In this document: positions 17,200-26,369 of the stretch, piece after piece
Position numbering within the stretch: position 1 is the first letter of the stretch
Layout: each line of letters starts with the position of its first letter
DNA from: Rhodobacteraceae bacterium UBA3069
GTDB taxonomy: Bacteria > Pseudomonadota > Alphaproteobacteria > Rhodobacterales > Rhodobacteraceae
Length of the DNA stretch: 64,000 bases
Direction of reading: 5' to 3'
Assembly: GCA_002366795.1 (NCBI GenBank)
Contig: DFBX01000092.1
Coordinates: 3,580-67,579, forward strand
The notes under the pieces: generated by a model
The model's input: only the letters and a program-made list of their open reading frames with translations
Told to the model about the DNA's origin: nothing
The model's database searches: none
Translations under genes and position numbers: made by a program

Positions 17200-18104
17200 C
17201 AGGTGAGTTCCCCAAGAGTTTTCCGGGCCGCGGCCCGTGTCGCAAGAAAGGCAACCGCGCCGCCCGCAAGCGGGATGAACAGCGGCAGCAACCAGTGCCA
17301 GCTGCGAAATCCAAGCCCGGTCAGAAAACCGCCCTGTTCCTGCGCGGCAGGCAGCAACAACACGACAGCCATGCCCAAAACGGTGCCGATCGCCGCGCCG
17401 CTTAGCGCGCGCAAGGTAAAGCGCCGCATGAAGGCCTGCGCGATATAGCTGTCACAAGCGCCGACCAGCCGCAACACGGCAATCACCTGTGCATTGGCGG
17501 AAAGGGCGGCCTGCGCGGCCAGTGTGATCATCGCCGCCATGGTGACGCCGATCAGCCCGATGGACAGCCAGCCCAGCATCCGCAACCGCGAGGCCGCCTT
17601 GACCAGCGGCCGCCGCCAGCGTGTGTGATCATCCAGCACCGCGCCGGGCACCTCCGCGGACAGGCGCAGGCGCAGGCCGGCGGCGTCATATCCGTCGCCC
17701 GCCTCGATCACCTCGATCAGTTGCGGGATCGGAAGGGTGTCCAGCGGCAGGTCCGGCCCGAACCAGGGCGCCAGCAGATCGGCCTGTTCATCTGCCGTCA
17801 GGGCGCGGGCGGATTTGACGCCGGGGGTGGTTTCCAGCAGGCGCAGCGCCGCCTCGGTCTGCGCCGCAACCTGTTCGGCGGGCGCCGAGATACGGATGGT
17901 CGAGGACCGTGCCAATTCATCGCCCCAACGCGCGGCCAGCCGCCCCGTCGCCAGCGACAGCGCCAAAGCGAACACGCATAAGAACGCCATCGCCCCAGCG
18001 CTGAACTGCGTCAGCCGTGCGGTAAACCCGGTAGGCGGCACGATCCGGTCTGCCTGCGCATCGCCGGTCAGGAATTCTACGATGCGGGTTGGGTCCAGCT
18101 TCAC
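17199..18104 (-). CDS. ftsX: Cell division protein FtsX
   Basis: Membrane partner of the FtsE ATPase, forming the FtsEX complex that activates peptidoglycan hydrolases at the septum. The 301-residue protein has one helix near the N-terminus, a periplasmic domain of about 100 residues, and three C-terminal helices as in the family. It starts with GTG, and that codon overlaps the ftsE stop (GTGA). Confidence 0.92.
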   Translation of the reverse strand: MKLDPTRIVEFLTGDAQADRIVPPTGFTARLTQFSAGAMAFLCVFALALSLATGRLAARWGDELARSSTIRISAPAEQVAAQTEAALRLLETTPGVKSARALTADEQADLLAPWFGPDLPLDTLPIPQLIEVIEAGDGYDAAGLRLRLSAEVPGAVLDDHTRWRRPLVKAASRLRMLGWLSIGLIGVTMAAMITLAAQAALSANAQVIAVLRLVGACDSYIAQAFMRRFTLRALSGAAIGTVLGMAVVLLLPAAQEQGGFLTGLGFRSWHWLLPLFIPLAGGAVAFLATRAAARKTLGELT

Positions 18105-18778
18105 AGGTCCGCCCCCGCCAGTTGCAGCCGCCGGTTCGAAATACGCAGCACCCGTGCCTGCACCTGGCTTTTGGCGGCGCGGATCAGGTTCAGGTCGTGG
18201 GTGGCGATCATGATGGTCTTGCCCATGCGGTTCAACTCGACCAGCAATTGCAGCAGGCGCTGCGACATTTCCCAGTCGATATTGCCGGTGGGTTCATCCG
18301 CCAACACGATATCGGGCGACATGATGACGGCGCGTGCCAGTGCCGCGCGCTGCCGCTCTCCGCCCGACAGTTCCGGCGGGCGGGCATCGGCCCGTGACCG
18401 CAGGCCAACCCAATTCAGCAATTCGTTCAGGTTGGAGTTTTCCGAAAGTAGGTCGCGCCCCGACACGGTCAGCGGCAGCGCCACGTTGTCGGCCAGCGGC
18501 AGGTGGTCCAGGAATTGCACATCCTGATGCACGACCCCGACCCGGCGGCGCATCATCGCCACGTCATCGCGCGTCATGGCGCGCACATCGGCCCCGAACA
18601 GGCGCACATGGCCCGCCGTCGGCATCAGCGCCCCGTAGCATAATTTCAGAAAAGTGGTCTTGCCCGCGCCCGACGGGCCGGTCAGGAAATGGAACGATCC
18701 GGGCTGCAGCTTGAAGGAGATATCGCTCAGCAGCTCCCCCCCGCCATAGCTCATCGCCACGTTTTCCAGTTCGATCAA
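18101..18778 (-). CDS. ftsE: Cell division ATP-binding protein FtsE
   Basis: ABC-type ATPase of the FtsEX divisome complex. Walker A is TGPSGAGKTTF, the signature is LSGGERQRAAL, Walker B is IVLADEPTG, and the H-loop is ATHDLN. I chose the TTG at 18778, which gives (M)IELENVAMSYGG, matching the usual FtsE N-terminus, with GGGGG eight or so bases upstream. A GTG at 18805 would add nine residues. It is divergent from the zinc-ribbon gene at 18928. Confidence 0.93.
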   Translation of the reverse strand: MIELENVAMSYGGGELLSDISFKLQPGSFHFLTGPSGAGKTTFLKLCYGALMPTAGHVRLFGADVRAMTRDDVAMMRRRVGVVHQDVQFLDHLPLADNVALPLTVSGRDLLSENSNLNELLNWVGLRSRADARPPELSGGERQRAALARAVIMSPDIVLADEPTGNIDWEMSQRLLQLLVELNRMGKTIMIATHDLNLIRAAKSQVQARVLRISNRRLQLAGADL

Positions 18779-18927
18779 GGCGCACCCCCATGGTATATTG
18801 GCCACTTCTGCCCCAGCACGCGCCGCGATGCAATCCGCTGGCTTTGCACTTTTCCATCAAGCGTTTACAACATATGCTAAGAAACAATAAGGGTTTAGGC
18901 CCTGAAATCGGGGTGTGAGGAAGCATA

Positions 18928-20100
18928 ATGCGGCTGGTATGCACGAATTGTGGTGCGCAATACGAAGTACCGGATGACGTGATCCCGCAAGGCGGGCGCG
19001 ATGTGCAATGTTCCAGTTGCGGGCATACATGGTTCCAGCCGCACCCCGACAATGACGCCGGTCTGGCCGAGGAACTGGACGAGGGGCTGGACCAGCCCGC
19101 CTATTCCGACGAGCCGGAACCGCAGCCCGAACCGGAATTCGAAGCAGAGGCCGGCGAAGCCCCTGAAACCGCGCCGGATGACGGCAAAGCGGAAGAATAC
19201 GGCGAAGACGCCGAATTCGCGCCTGAACCGGGACAATCCTTCGAGCCTGAACCAGAACCTCAGCCGCAGGATACTCCGTCCGAGGGGCATACCCCCGATG
19301 ACGAGGGGCTGGATGCCTATGCCGGCGAATGGGATGACGAGGCAGAGCCCGGTTATGAAGAACCGGCCTATGAAGAGGATTACGCGGAACCCGAAGAAGA
19401 GGCCGCCGTGGCCGCCGCGCCGATGCGCCGCCAGTTGGACCCGTCGATTTCCGATCTGTTGCGCGAAGAGGCCAAGCGCGAGGCCAAGGCCCGCGCCGCC
19501 GAATCCTCTCATGCACTGGAACATCAGCCCGAACTGGGCTTGACGGAACCCGAAGACGAGGCCAGCCGCCGCGCCCGTGAAAGCCGCGCTCGCATGGCCC
19601 GTCTGCGTGGCGAGGAACAGCCAGATACCACCGCACAGCCTAACCGTGCCGCCGTCGCCGCCGCTGCAACAGGGGCCGTTCCGGGCCGGTCGCGCCGCGA
19701 CATGCTGCCCGACATAGAAGAAATAAACTCCACCCTGCGCTCCGCCTCTGACCGGCGCCCGGCAGAGGCGGACGATCATGACACCCCCGGCAAACCGGCC
19801 AGCACGCGCGGCGCGCGTCGGCGCGGCCGCAACAGCGGACGGCGGGCCTTTGCCTTTATCCTGTTGGTCTTTGCCTTCCTGCTATGCCTTTACGTGTTTG
19901 CGCCCCAGATCGCGCGCACAGTGCCTGCCCTGTCGGACATCATGTCCAACTACGTTGCCGCGGTGAACAAGCTGCGCATCTGGCTGGACGGTCAGGTCCA
20001 GCAGTTGATGATCTGGCTGGATGGCAAAGCGGCGGAAAGCGCGGGCACGACAGCGCCCGCCGCATCCGGGGCCGCGACCGACGCCACATCGGGCAACTGA
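18928..20100 (+). CDS. MJ0042-type zinc-ribbon membrane protein with acidic linker
   Basis: A 390-residue protein. The N-terminus is an MJ0042 zinc ribbon, with cysteine pairs CTNC and CSSC spaced about 20 residues apart. A long, strongly acidic Pro/Glu-rich segment follows (about 40-170), then a charged, partly helical region. One membrane helix lies near residue 310 (FAFILLVFAFLLCLYVFAP), followed by about 60 residues, probably periplasmic. This layout is common in alphaproteobacteria beside ftsEX; the function is unknown, possibly metal- or redox-dependent regulation at the envelope. GAGGA lies near the start. Confidence 0.85.
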   Translation: MRLVCTNCGAQYEVPDDVIPQGGRDVQCSSCGHTWFQPHPDNDAGLAEELDEGLDQPAYSDEPEPQPEPEFEAEAGEAPETAPDDGKAEEYGEDAEFAPEPGQSFEPEPEPQPQDTPSEGHTPDDEGLDAYAGEWDDEAEPGYEEPAYEEDYAEPEEEAAVAAAPMRRQLDPSISDLLREEAKREAKARAAESSHALEHQPELGLTEPEDEASRRARESRARMARLRGEEQPDTTAQPNRAAVAAAATGAVPGRSRRDMLPDIEEINSTLRSASDRRPAEADDHDTPGKPASTRGARRRGRNSGRRAFAFILLVFAFLLCLYVFAPQIARTVPALSDIMSNYVAAVNKLRIWLDGQVQQLMIWLDGKAAESAGTTAPAASGAATDATSGN

Positions 20101-20141
20101 CCCCGTACTGATTCAAGGCTGATCGTAATAGTCCCGCTTTT

Positions 20142-22808
20142 TCAGAACCGCTCGTAAAGGCGGCGCAGATAGTCCAGTTCCCATTCCGGGCGCTCGCGCT
20201 GGAAGGACCGGCGGCGGATTTCATCCAACAGGTCTTGCGCGCGGCGGCTGTCTTCGTCGGGCACTTGGGTATCCGCATCGCCGCCAATCGCACCCTGACT
20301 GCCCTGACGGCGGCCAAGCGGGTCGCGTTGTCCCGCACCGGGTTGGCCCGCCTGCTGGTTCTGGCCCTGCCCTTCCTGCTGCCGCCCCCCGGCTTCGGCC
20401 ATGGCTTCGCCAAGGTTGCGCAGCCCATCGCGCAGAGCATCCATTGCCTCGGCCTGGCGGTCGATCGCTTCGGCCAGATCGTCCTTCCGCAGGGCATCCT
20501 CGGCCTCGCCCATGGCGCGGCCCGCACGGTCCAGCGCGTCACGCGCATCGCGCCCGGCCTCGCTGCCGGTGCCGGGCAGGTTGCCCTGCTGACGCTGCAA
20601 TTCTTGTTGCAACTGGCGCTGGCGATCTGCCAGGTTGCCTCGCAGGTCGCCTTCGCCCTGACCTTGGCCCTGCCCTTCGGCAAATTCCTGTCCCTTCTGA
20701 CCCTGCTCACCTTGCTGACCCGGTTGACCGCCGGGTTGCTGCCCTTGGCCCGGCTGCCCCTGACCTTGCTGGCCTCGCTGACCGGGCATCTGCTGGCCCT
20801 GTTGGCCTTGTTGCCCCTCCTGCTGCCCCTGTTGCTGACCTTGCTGCTCACCCTGCTGGTCGCGCGGCGGGTTGAACCGTTCCTGCAAGTCGCGGAATGC
20901 CTCGTCGGACAATTCCTGCTGGTCACGCAGGGTTTCGGACAGGCCCTCCATGGCCTGCTCGCCGGGGCTTTGTGGACCACCGCCCTGCCCTCGGGCGATG
21001 CGCAGGTTTTCCATCAATTCCTGCAATTCGCGCAGGGCTTCCTGCGCCTCGGCCATGCGGCCCTGTTCCATCAACTCCTGGATACGGTCCATCATGGCCT
21101 GCAGATCGCCCTGATTCATCTGCATCGTGTTGTCACCCATGGCCATGTCTTCGTTGGCCTCGGCGTCGCGTTGCTGTTCCTGCGCCAGCATCCGCATGTA
21201 ATCGTTGGTCGCGTCGCGAAGCTCCTGCATCAGGCGGGCGATTTCCTCTTTCGAGGCACCGTTCTTCATCGCCTCTTGCAGACGTTCCTGCGCCTCGGCC
21301 ATGCGCTGGCGGGCATCGTCCAGATCGCCCTCTTCGATTTCCATGGCAAGGGACCAAAGGGCATCGGCAAGGGTGTCGCGCGCCTCGGTCGTCAGGCCAG
21401 CGGTGCTGTCACGCTCCAGCCCGGTGATGATGGCGCGCAGTTGCAGGTAGCGGCTGGATTTGCGGAACAATTCCTCTTCGGGGCGGTGCGCGATGGTGCG
21501 CAGCAGTTGCGCCACGCGGGGCGCGTTTTCACGGTTCCACAGCAGGTCCCGGCGCTGTTCGATCAAAGCGCCCGCGACGGGGTCAAAGAAACGGCGCGCG
21601 GGCAGCGGGATATGCGCCACTTCGCCCGCGCCCTCCTGCTCCAACGCGTCCACGGGCAAAAGCGTGACCGTCACCGGCAGGTTGGCCCAAGGGTGTCGCG
21701 AAAAATTATCTACCAGAGCCTCGGTGAAATCGGCGCGGTTGCCGGTGATGGGCAGCGGCAGGGGCAATTCGATCTGCGGTCGCGGCTCAGGGGGGATTGC
21801 AAGGCCATAGCGGCGATCAACCCCGTCCAGATCCAGTGCGATCAGTACCCGCCCGCCCGTCACGCCGTAATCGTCCATAGCCGCGAATGGCAGCGACATC
21901 TGCCCGTCGGCACTTACCTCGGCGGGGCCGGAAACAAAGGCTTCGGGGGCGGCATCGGCCAGCACGTTCAACTGCCACGCCCAGCCTCCGGGTCCGATGA
22001 TGGATACCTCGCCACCGCGCACGACGGTGAATTCCTGCATCGGTTCGGTCGCGGGGGGCAAATCGCCAATCCGTCCCGACACGGTTTCATTGATGGAAAG
22101 GGCATTGGACGGGCTGTAAAGGCGCAGGGTGATCTGGCTGCCCTCGGGCACCTTGACCGGCGCGTCCGCGTCCAGATCGGCCATGTATAGAACAGGCAGT
22201 CCGGTGTAATCGGGCGGGGCGATCCAGCCTTCCCAAGTGGGGCCACTGGCCATGTCAGTGCCGCTAGGCGCCATCCCTGTGATAGAGCCGACACGGCTGA
22301 AAGAGCCGAACAAAAACGCCACGCAAAGCGCGACCAAGGCAACGTAGCGAAGCGCGAACGGGTCAAGCCCCGAGACACGCAGATCGGGCGGCGGCGCCTG
22401 TGCCTTGGCGGCGCGTTCCGACATGCGGCGCTGATGCGCGGCCCAGACGGCACGCGAGGCCGCATCGCCCGCGCCAATCGCCTGCGCATCCATCGCTGCC
22501 GCAATCGGTCGCCCCGGCATTGCACCGTCCAACCGCGTCAGCGCCTCGGATCGCGAAGGCCAGCGGAACAGGCGCAACCCGCGCCATGCCAGCCACAAGG
22601 CACCAAGCGTGACCACAACAGTGACGGCCCAGACGGTTTCAACGGCAAACTCATCCTGAAGACCCAGCAAAAGGGCGGCGGCCACGGCAATGGCAAGGGT
22701 CCAAAGCGGCCAGAAGGCACGCACAACGCGTTCACCCGCCAACCCTGCGCGGGTCAACGCAAGTGGCAGTCGCAGTCGTTTCTCAAGCTCGGTCCGCTGG
22801 TTCGCCAT
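20142..22808 (-). CDS. TIGR02302/DUF4175 family membrane protein
   Basis: An 888-residue alphaproteobacterial protein of unknown function. Three membrane helices lie at the N-terminus (near 30-50, 57-75 and 150-170). A periplasmic beta-rich domain follows, then a long helical region rich in Glu/Gln/Met. A low-complexity stretch of Gln/Gly repeats lies around residues 640-720 (runs such as GQQQGQQEGQQGQQGQ). It ends in a helical tail with AQDLLDEIRRRS. It lies 36 bp downstream of lysA on the same strand, the arrangement usually seen in this family. The repeat region makes the opposite strand look open; that is an artefact. Confidence 0.88.
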   Translation of the reverse strand: MANQRTELEKRLRLPLALTRAGLAGERVVRAFWPLWTLAIAVAAALLLGLQDEFAVETVWAVTVVVTLGALWLAWRGLRLFRWPSRSEALTRLDGAMPGRPIAAAMDAQAIGAGDAASRAVWAAHQRRMSERAAKAQAPPPDLRVSGLDPFALRYVALVALCVAFLFGSFSRVGSITGMAPSGTDMASGPTWEGWIAPPDYTGLPVLYMADLDADAPVKVPEGSQITLRLYSPSNALSINETVSGRIGDLPPATEPMQEFTVVRGGEVSIIGPGGWAWQLNVLADAAPEAFVSGPAEVSADGQMSLPFAAMDDYGVTGGRVLIALDLDGVDRRYGLAIPPEPRPQIELPLPLPITGNRADFTEALVDNFSRHPWANLPVTVTLLPVDALEQEGAGEVAHIPLPARRFFDPVAGALIEQRRDLLWNRENAPRVAQLLRTIAHRPEEELFRKSSRYLQLRAIITGLERDSTAGLTTEARDTLADALWSLAMEIEEGDLDDARQRMAEAQERLQEAMKNGASKEEIARLMQELRDATNDYMRMLAQEQQRDAEANEDMAMGDNTMQMNQGDLQAMMDRIQELMEQGRMAEAQEALRELQELMENLRIARGQGGGPQSPGEQAMEGLSETLRDQQELSDEAFRDLQERFNPPRDQQGEQQGQQQGQQEGQQGQQGQQMPGQRGQQGQGQPGQGQQPGGQPGQQGEQGQKGQEFAEGQGQGQGEGDLRGNLADRQRQLQQELQRQQGNLPGTGSEAGRDARDALDRAGRAMGEAEDALRKDDLAEAIDRQAEAMDALRDGLRNLGEAMAEAGGRQQEGQGQNQQAGQPGAGQRDPLGRRQGSQGAIGGDADTQVPDEDSRRAQDLLDEIRRRSFQRERPEWELDYLRRLYERF

Positions 22809-22844
22809 AGCTCCGTCCGAAGGGGGCGCGGCGCGAAGATCGCA

Positions 22845-24110
22845 TCACACCCATTCAGGAATGGTATCGCGGTTTATCATTTCGTCAAAGGACGGACGTG
22901 GGCGAATGACAGCAAATTGATCCCCGTCCACCAGAACCTCAGGGATGAGGGGGCGGGAATTGTATTCGCTGGCCATCACCGCGCCATAGGCACCCGCGGA
23001 CCGGAAGGCGACCAGATCACCCGCTTCAAGCGGCGGCATCAGGCGCTGCTTGGCAAAGGTGTCACCGGATTCGCAGACCGGGCCGACTATATCATAGGGC
23101 TGTTCCTCGGTCCCCGGCGCAGGCTCTTTCAACGGGACGATGTCGTGATGCGCCTCGTACATGGCGGGGCGGATCAGGTCGTTCATCGCCGCGTCGATGA
23201 TCAGGAAATCGCGGCCCTCGCCGGATTTCACAAAGATCACCTCGCTGACCAAGATGCCCGAATTGCCCGCAATCAGGCGGCCCGGCTCAATCTCGACCTC
23301 GCAGCCCAGATGGCCGACTTCCTCGCGGATGACCTGCCCCCAGTCCAGCGGTAGCGGCGGCGCCTCGTTCGAGCGCACATAGGGAATGCCAAGCCCGCCG
23401 CCCAGATCCAGCCGCGTGATGTCATGCCCGTCAGCGCGCAGGGTTTCCGTCAGTTCGGCCACCTTGCGATAGGCCAGGCGGAACGGCTCCAGATCGGTCA
23501 GCTGGCTGCCGATATGCATATCGATGCCAACGATTTTCAGCCCCTTCAGGCTAGCCGCATGGGCATAAACCTCGCGCGCACGGGAAATCGGGATGCCGAA
23601 CTTGTTCTCGCTTTTGCCGGTGGCGATCTTGGCGTGGGTTTTGGCATCGACATCGGGGTTCACGCGAATGGTGACCGGGGCGACCACGCCCATGGACAGC
23701 GCGACCTGGTTCAGCACTTCCATCTCTGGCTCGGACTCCAGGTTGAACTGGCGAATGCCGCCCTCCAGCGCTGCGCGCATCTCCTCCCACGTCTTGCCGA
23801 CGCCGGAAAACACGATCCGCTCGCCCGGCACGCCGGCGGCCTTGGCCCGCGCGTATTCCCCGCCAGACACCACATCCATGCCTGCGCCCTCCTTGGCGAG
23901 GATGGTCAGTAGCGCCTGATTGCTGGCCGCTTTCATCGCGTAGCACACGACGTGATCCATGCCGCTCAGCGCCTCCTGGAACAGGCGGAAATGGCGCGTT
24001 AGCGTGGCGCGGGAATAAAGGTAGAAAGGCGTGCCGACCTGCGCGGCAATTTCGGCCACGGGCACATCCTCGGCAAAAAGCTGCCCGTCACGATAAAGAA
24101 AATGGTCCAT
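22845..24110 (-). CDS. lysA: Diaminopimelate decarboxylase
   Basis: PLP enzyme making L-lysine from meso-diaminopimelate, the last step of lysine synthesis. The 421-residue length is normal. The PLP-binding lysine is K60 in VCYAMKAASN. The glycine-rich LDLGGGLGIPY and the dimer active-site motif GPVCESGDTF are present. It is followed downstream by DUF4175 and preceded by the small lipoprotein and argH, the standard argH-lptM-lysA order. Confidence 0.97.
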   Translation of the reverse strand: MDHFLYRDGQLFAEDVPVAEIAAQVGTPFYLYSRATLTRHFRLFQEALSGMDHVVCYAMKAASNQALLTILAKEGAGMDVVSGGEYARAKAAGVPGERIVFSGVGKTWEEMRAALEGGIRQFNLESEPEMEVLNQVALSMGVVAPVTIRVNPDVDAKTHAKIATGKSENKFGIPISRAREVYAHAASLKGLKIVGIDMHIGSQLTDLEPFRLAYRKVAELTETLRADGHDITRLDLGGGLGIPYVRSNEAPPLPLDWGQVIREEVGHLGCEVEIEPGRLIAGNSGILVSEVIFVKSGEGRDFLIIDAAMNDLIRPAMYEAHHDIVPLKEPAPGTEEQPYDIVGPVCESGDTFAKQRLMPPLEAGDLVAFRSAGAYGAVMASEYNSRPLIPEVLVDGDQFAVIRPRPSFDEMINRDTIPEWV

Positions 24111-24174
24111 TGCGCGTCCCTTTCAGTGCTTGGTCGCGCTCTTACCATGACGGGGCCGCGAATCAACGCCCCGC

Positions 24175-24196
24175 CCTTCATTGTTCTGAAAATACC
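24175..24196. repeat. Copy of a dispersed intergenic motif
   Basis: CCTTCATTGTTCTGAAAATACC here differs by one base from positions 48742-48763. It lies between lysA and the lptM-like gene. The motif looks like part of a short dispersed element found outside genes. Confidence 0.6.
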
Positions 24197-24218
24197 CTTG
24201 GCCCGTTGCGGCCCGCCC

Positions 24219-24332
24219 CTAGCCTGTGACCTTTGGTGCCGGGTTGTCGGTCTGGCCCGGCGGCACAGGCTCGCCATCGGCACCGCAAGCAGCCAGCAGC
24301 GCGGCAAGGATCAGGGGTGCTATGATGCGCAT
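24219..24332 (-). CDS. lptM: Small lipoprotein, LptM (YifL)-like
   Basis: A 37-codon gene below the usual length cut-off. It encodes MRIIAPLILAALLAACG followed by a short Asp/Pro/Gly-rich tail ending PKVTG. The lipobox LAAC places the lipid-modified cysteine at residue 16. GGAGG lies six bases before the ATG. It sits between argH and lysA, exactly where the small lipoprotein LptM lies in many proteobacteria; in E. coli LptM aids maturation of the LptDE lipopolysaccharide translocon. The identity is inferred from size, lipobox and position. Confidence 0.85.
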   Translation of the reverse strand: MRIIAPLILAALLAACGADGEPVPPGQTDNPAPKVTG

Positions 24333-24356
24333 AGCGGGCCTCCTATCGGGCAGGAA

Positions 24357-24380
24357 GGTGGGTTACAAACCCACCCTACG
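24357..24380. repeat. Short palindromic intergenic repeat
   Basis: GGTGGGTT (24357-24364) and AACCCACC (24368-24375) form a perfect 8-bp palindrome with a 3-nt centre, followed by CTACG. It lies in the 65 bp between the argH stop and the lptM-like start and could act as a weak hairpin in the argH-lptM-lysA message. Confidence 0.55.
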
Positions 24381-24397
24381 CCGGTTTCACCCAAGGC

Positions 24398-25792
24398 TCA
24401 AAGCCCCAGGCGGGTTTTCCACGCGGCGACCTGTTCGCGCACACACATCGGCGATGTGCCACCGTAAGAGATGCGCGAATTCACCGAATTGTCCACGCCA
24501 AGCACGCCAAAGACAGCATCGGTGATGCCGGCATGAACGCCCTGCATGTCGGCCAGCGACAGGTCGGGCAGGTCGCAGCCCTTGCCCTCGGCCAGAGCCA
24601 CAAGCGATCCGGTGACGTGGTGCGCGTCGCGGAACGGCAGGTTCAATTCGCGCACCAGCCAGTCGGCAAGGTCCGTCGCGGTGGAAAACCCCGACCCTGC
24701 GGCGGCTTTCAGCGCCTCGCGGTTGGCCTGCATATCCGTGACCATCCCGGCCATGGCCGCCAGCGCCAGCAAAAGGTTGTCGGCCGCGTCGAACACCTGT
24801 TCCTTATCTTCCTGCATGTCCTTGGAATAGGCCAGCGGGAGGCCTTTCATTACCGTCATCAGCGCCACATTGGCCCCGAAGATGCGCCCGATCTTGGCGC
24901 GGATCAGTTCCGCCGCATCGGGGTTGCGCTTTTGCGGCATGATCGACGATCCGGTGGACCACTTGTCCGACATCTTCACGAACCGGAACTGGGCCGAGGA
25001 CCAGATCACCAATTCTTCGGCCAGACGGGACAGGTGCATCGCGCAGACCGAGGCAACGCTCAGGAATTCCAGGGCGAAATCGCGGTCGGCGACAGCGTCA
25101 AGGCTGTTGGCAGTGGGGCGCGCAAAGCCCAGCGCCTGCGCCGTCATGTCCCGATCAATCGGGAAACCCGTGCCGGCCAGCGCGGCAGACCCAAGCGGGC
25201 ATTCGTTCATCCGTTCGCGCGCATCGCGCAGACGCGACAAATCGCGACCCAGCATTTCCACGTAGGCCATCATGTGATGGCCCCAGGTCACCGGCTGCGC
25301 GGTTTGCAGGTGGGTAAAACCGGGCATGACCCAATCGGCCCCCGCCTCGGCCTGACCGATGAGTGCCTTCATCAACGACTCGACCCCTTCGGCGGCCTGG
25401 TCCAGCTGGTCGCGCACCCAGAGCTTGAAATCCGTCGCCACCTGGTCGTTGCGCGAACGGGCGGTGTGCAAACGGCCCGCGGGTTCGCCCACCACTTCTT
25501 TCAGACGCGCCTCGACGTTCATGTGGATGTCTTCCAGCGCGGTGGAAAATTCGAACGTACCGCCCTCGATCTCTGACAAGACCGTGAGCAGCCCTTCCCG
25601 AATGGCCTTTGCATCGCTATCACTCACGATACCCGTCGCTGCCAACATGGCGGCATGGGCCCTGGAGCCGGCAATATCCTGCGCCGCCATCCGCTGGTCG
25701 TACCCGATCGAGGCGTTGATCGCCTCCATGATCGCGTCCGGTCCGGCGGCAAAGCGGCCGCCCCACATCTGGTTCGAGGTCTTGTCTGCCAT
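24398..25792 (-). CDS. argH: Argininosuccinate lyase
   Basis: Splits argininosuccinate to arginine and fumarate, the last step of arginine synthesis. The 464-residue protein starts MADKTSNQMWGGRF, as relatives do, with AAGGAG ten bases upstream; the in-frame extension to 25834 is not needed. Motifs are HTARSRNDQVATD, THLQTAQPVTWGHH and the fumarase-superfamily signature GSSIMPQKRNPD with the catalytic serine. Confidence 0.97.
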   Translation of the reverse strand: MADKTSNQMWGGRFAAGPDAIMEAINASIGYDQRMAAQDIAGSRAHAAMLAATGIVSDSDAKAIREGLLTVLSEIEGGTFEFSTALEDIHMNVEARLKEVVGEPAGRLHTARSRNDQVATDFKLWVRDQLDQAAEGVESLMKALIGQAEAGADWVMPGFTHLQTAQPVTWGHHMMAYVEMLGRDLSRLRDARERMNECPLGSAALAGTGFPIDRDMTAQALGFARPTANSLDAVADRDFALEFLSVASVCAMHLSRLAEELVIWSSAQFRFVKMSDKWSTGSSIMPQKRNPDAAELIRAKIGRIFGANVALMTVMKGLPLAYSKDMQEDKEQVFDAADNLLLALAAMAGMVTDMQANREALKAAAGSGFSTATDLADWLVRELNLPFRDAHHVTGSLVALAEGKGCDLPDLSLADMQGVHAGITDAVFGVLGVDNSVNSRISYGGTSPMCVREQVAAWKTRLGL

Positions 25793-25814
25793 AACCGGCT
25801 CCTTCGGAGGTCTC
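25793..25814. promoter_or_regulatory. 22-bp divergent spacer with back-to-back ribosome-binding sites
   Basis: The start codons of argH (minus) and the TlpA gene (plus) are only 22 bp apart. CTCCTTCGGAGG supplies AAGGAG for argH on one strand and CGGAGG for TlpA on the other. Promoters of both genes must therefore lie inside the opposing coding regions. Confidence 0.8.
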
Positions 25815-26369
25815 ATGCGCCTGTTTTCAACCATCGTCCTTTATACCGCCCTTGCCTTGGGTGCAAACGCCGCCCTTGCACAATCGGTCGATCCAGCCCT
25901 GTTGGCAGGGGATATGAAGAAACTGGTGGTGGCAGAGATGCCCAAAGACCTGCCCGCCGGGGAATTCACCCGCGAAGATGGCAGCACCGGCAGCTTGATG
26001 GACCACCGGGGCAAGGTGGTTCTGGTGAACTTCTGGGCCACATGGTGTGCGCCCTGTCGCCACGAAATGCCCATGCTTTCGGCCTTGCAAACCGAATTCG
26101 GCGGCGAGGAATTCCAGGTCGTGACCATTTCCACCGGCCGCGACAACCCCGCCAAGATCGCGCGTTTCTTTGGCGACATGGACATCAGCAACCTGCCGCA
26201 GAACCGCGACGAGGGGATGCGTACCGCGCGCAAGCTGGCGGTTCTGGGCCTGCCCGTGGTCTTGCTGCTGGACCGCGACGGGCGCGAGATTGCGCGCATG
26301 ACCGGCCCCGCCACATGGGACAGCGCCGAGGCGCGGGCGCTGATCGCCTCGCTGGTTGCGCAGGACTGA
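25815..26369 (+). CDS. TlpA/ResA-like periplasmic thioredoxin
   Basis: A 184-residue exported thiol:disulfide protein. A signal peptide covers about residues 1-22 (cleavage near ALAQ). The redox site is WCAPC with C78 and C81 after VNFWAT, and the cis-proline lies in LGLPVVLL. TlpA-type proteins reduce apocytochromes or copper chaperones of cytochrome oxidase. The ATG at 25815 has GGAGG five bases upstream. Its stop lies within a palindrome shared with tag. Confidence 0.92.
   Translation: MRLFSTIVLYTALALGANAALAQSVDPALLAGDMKKLVVAEMPKDLPAGEFTREDGSTGSLMDHRGKVVLVNFWATWCAPCRHEMPMLSALQTEFGGEEFQVVTISTGRDNPAKIARFFGDMDISNLPQNRDEGMRTARKLAVLGLPVVLLLDRDGREIARMTGPATWDSAEARALIASLVAQD

Noticed and set aside
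20690..20870. Short tandem repeats that might suggest a CRISPR or minisatellite
   Set aside because: They are irregular codon repeats for Gln and Gly in frame within the DUF4175 gene, with no fixed repeat-spacer pattern.
20235..22190. A 651-codon frame opposite the DUF4175 gene, rich in Leu
   Set aside because: It mirrors the Gln/Gly repeats of the real gene (CAG/CTG read as Leu), so it is a by-product of the low-complexity segment.
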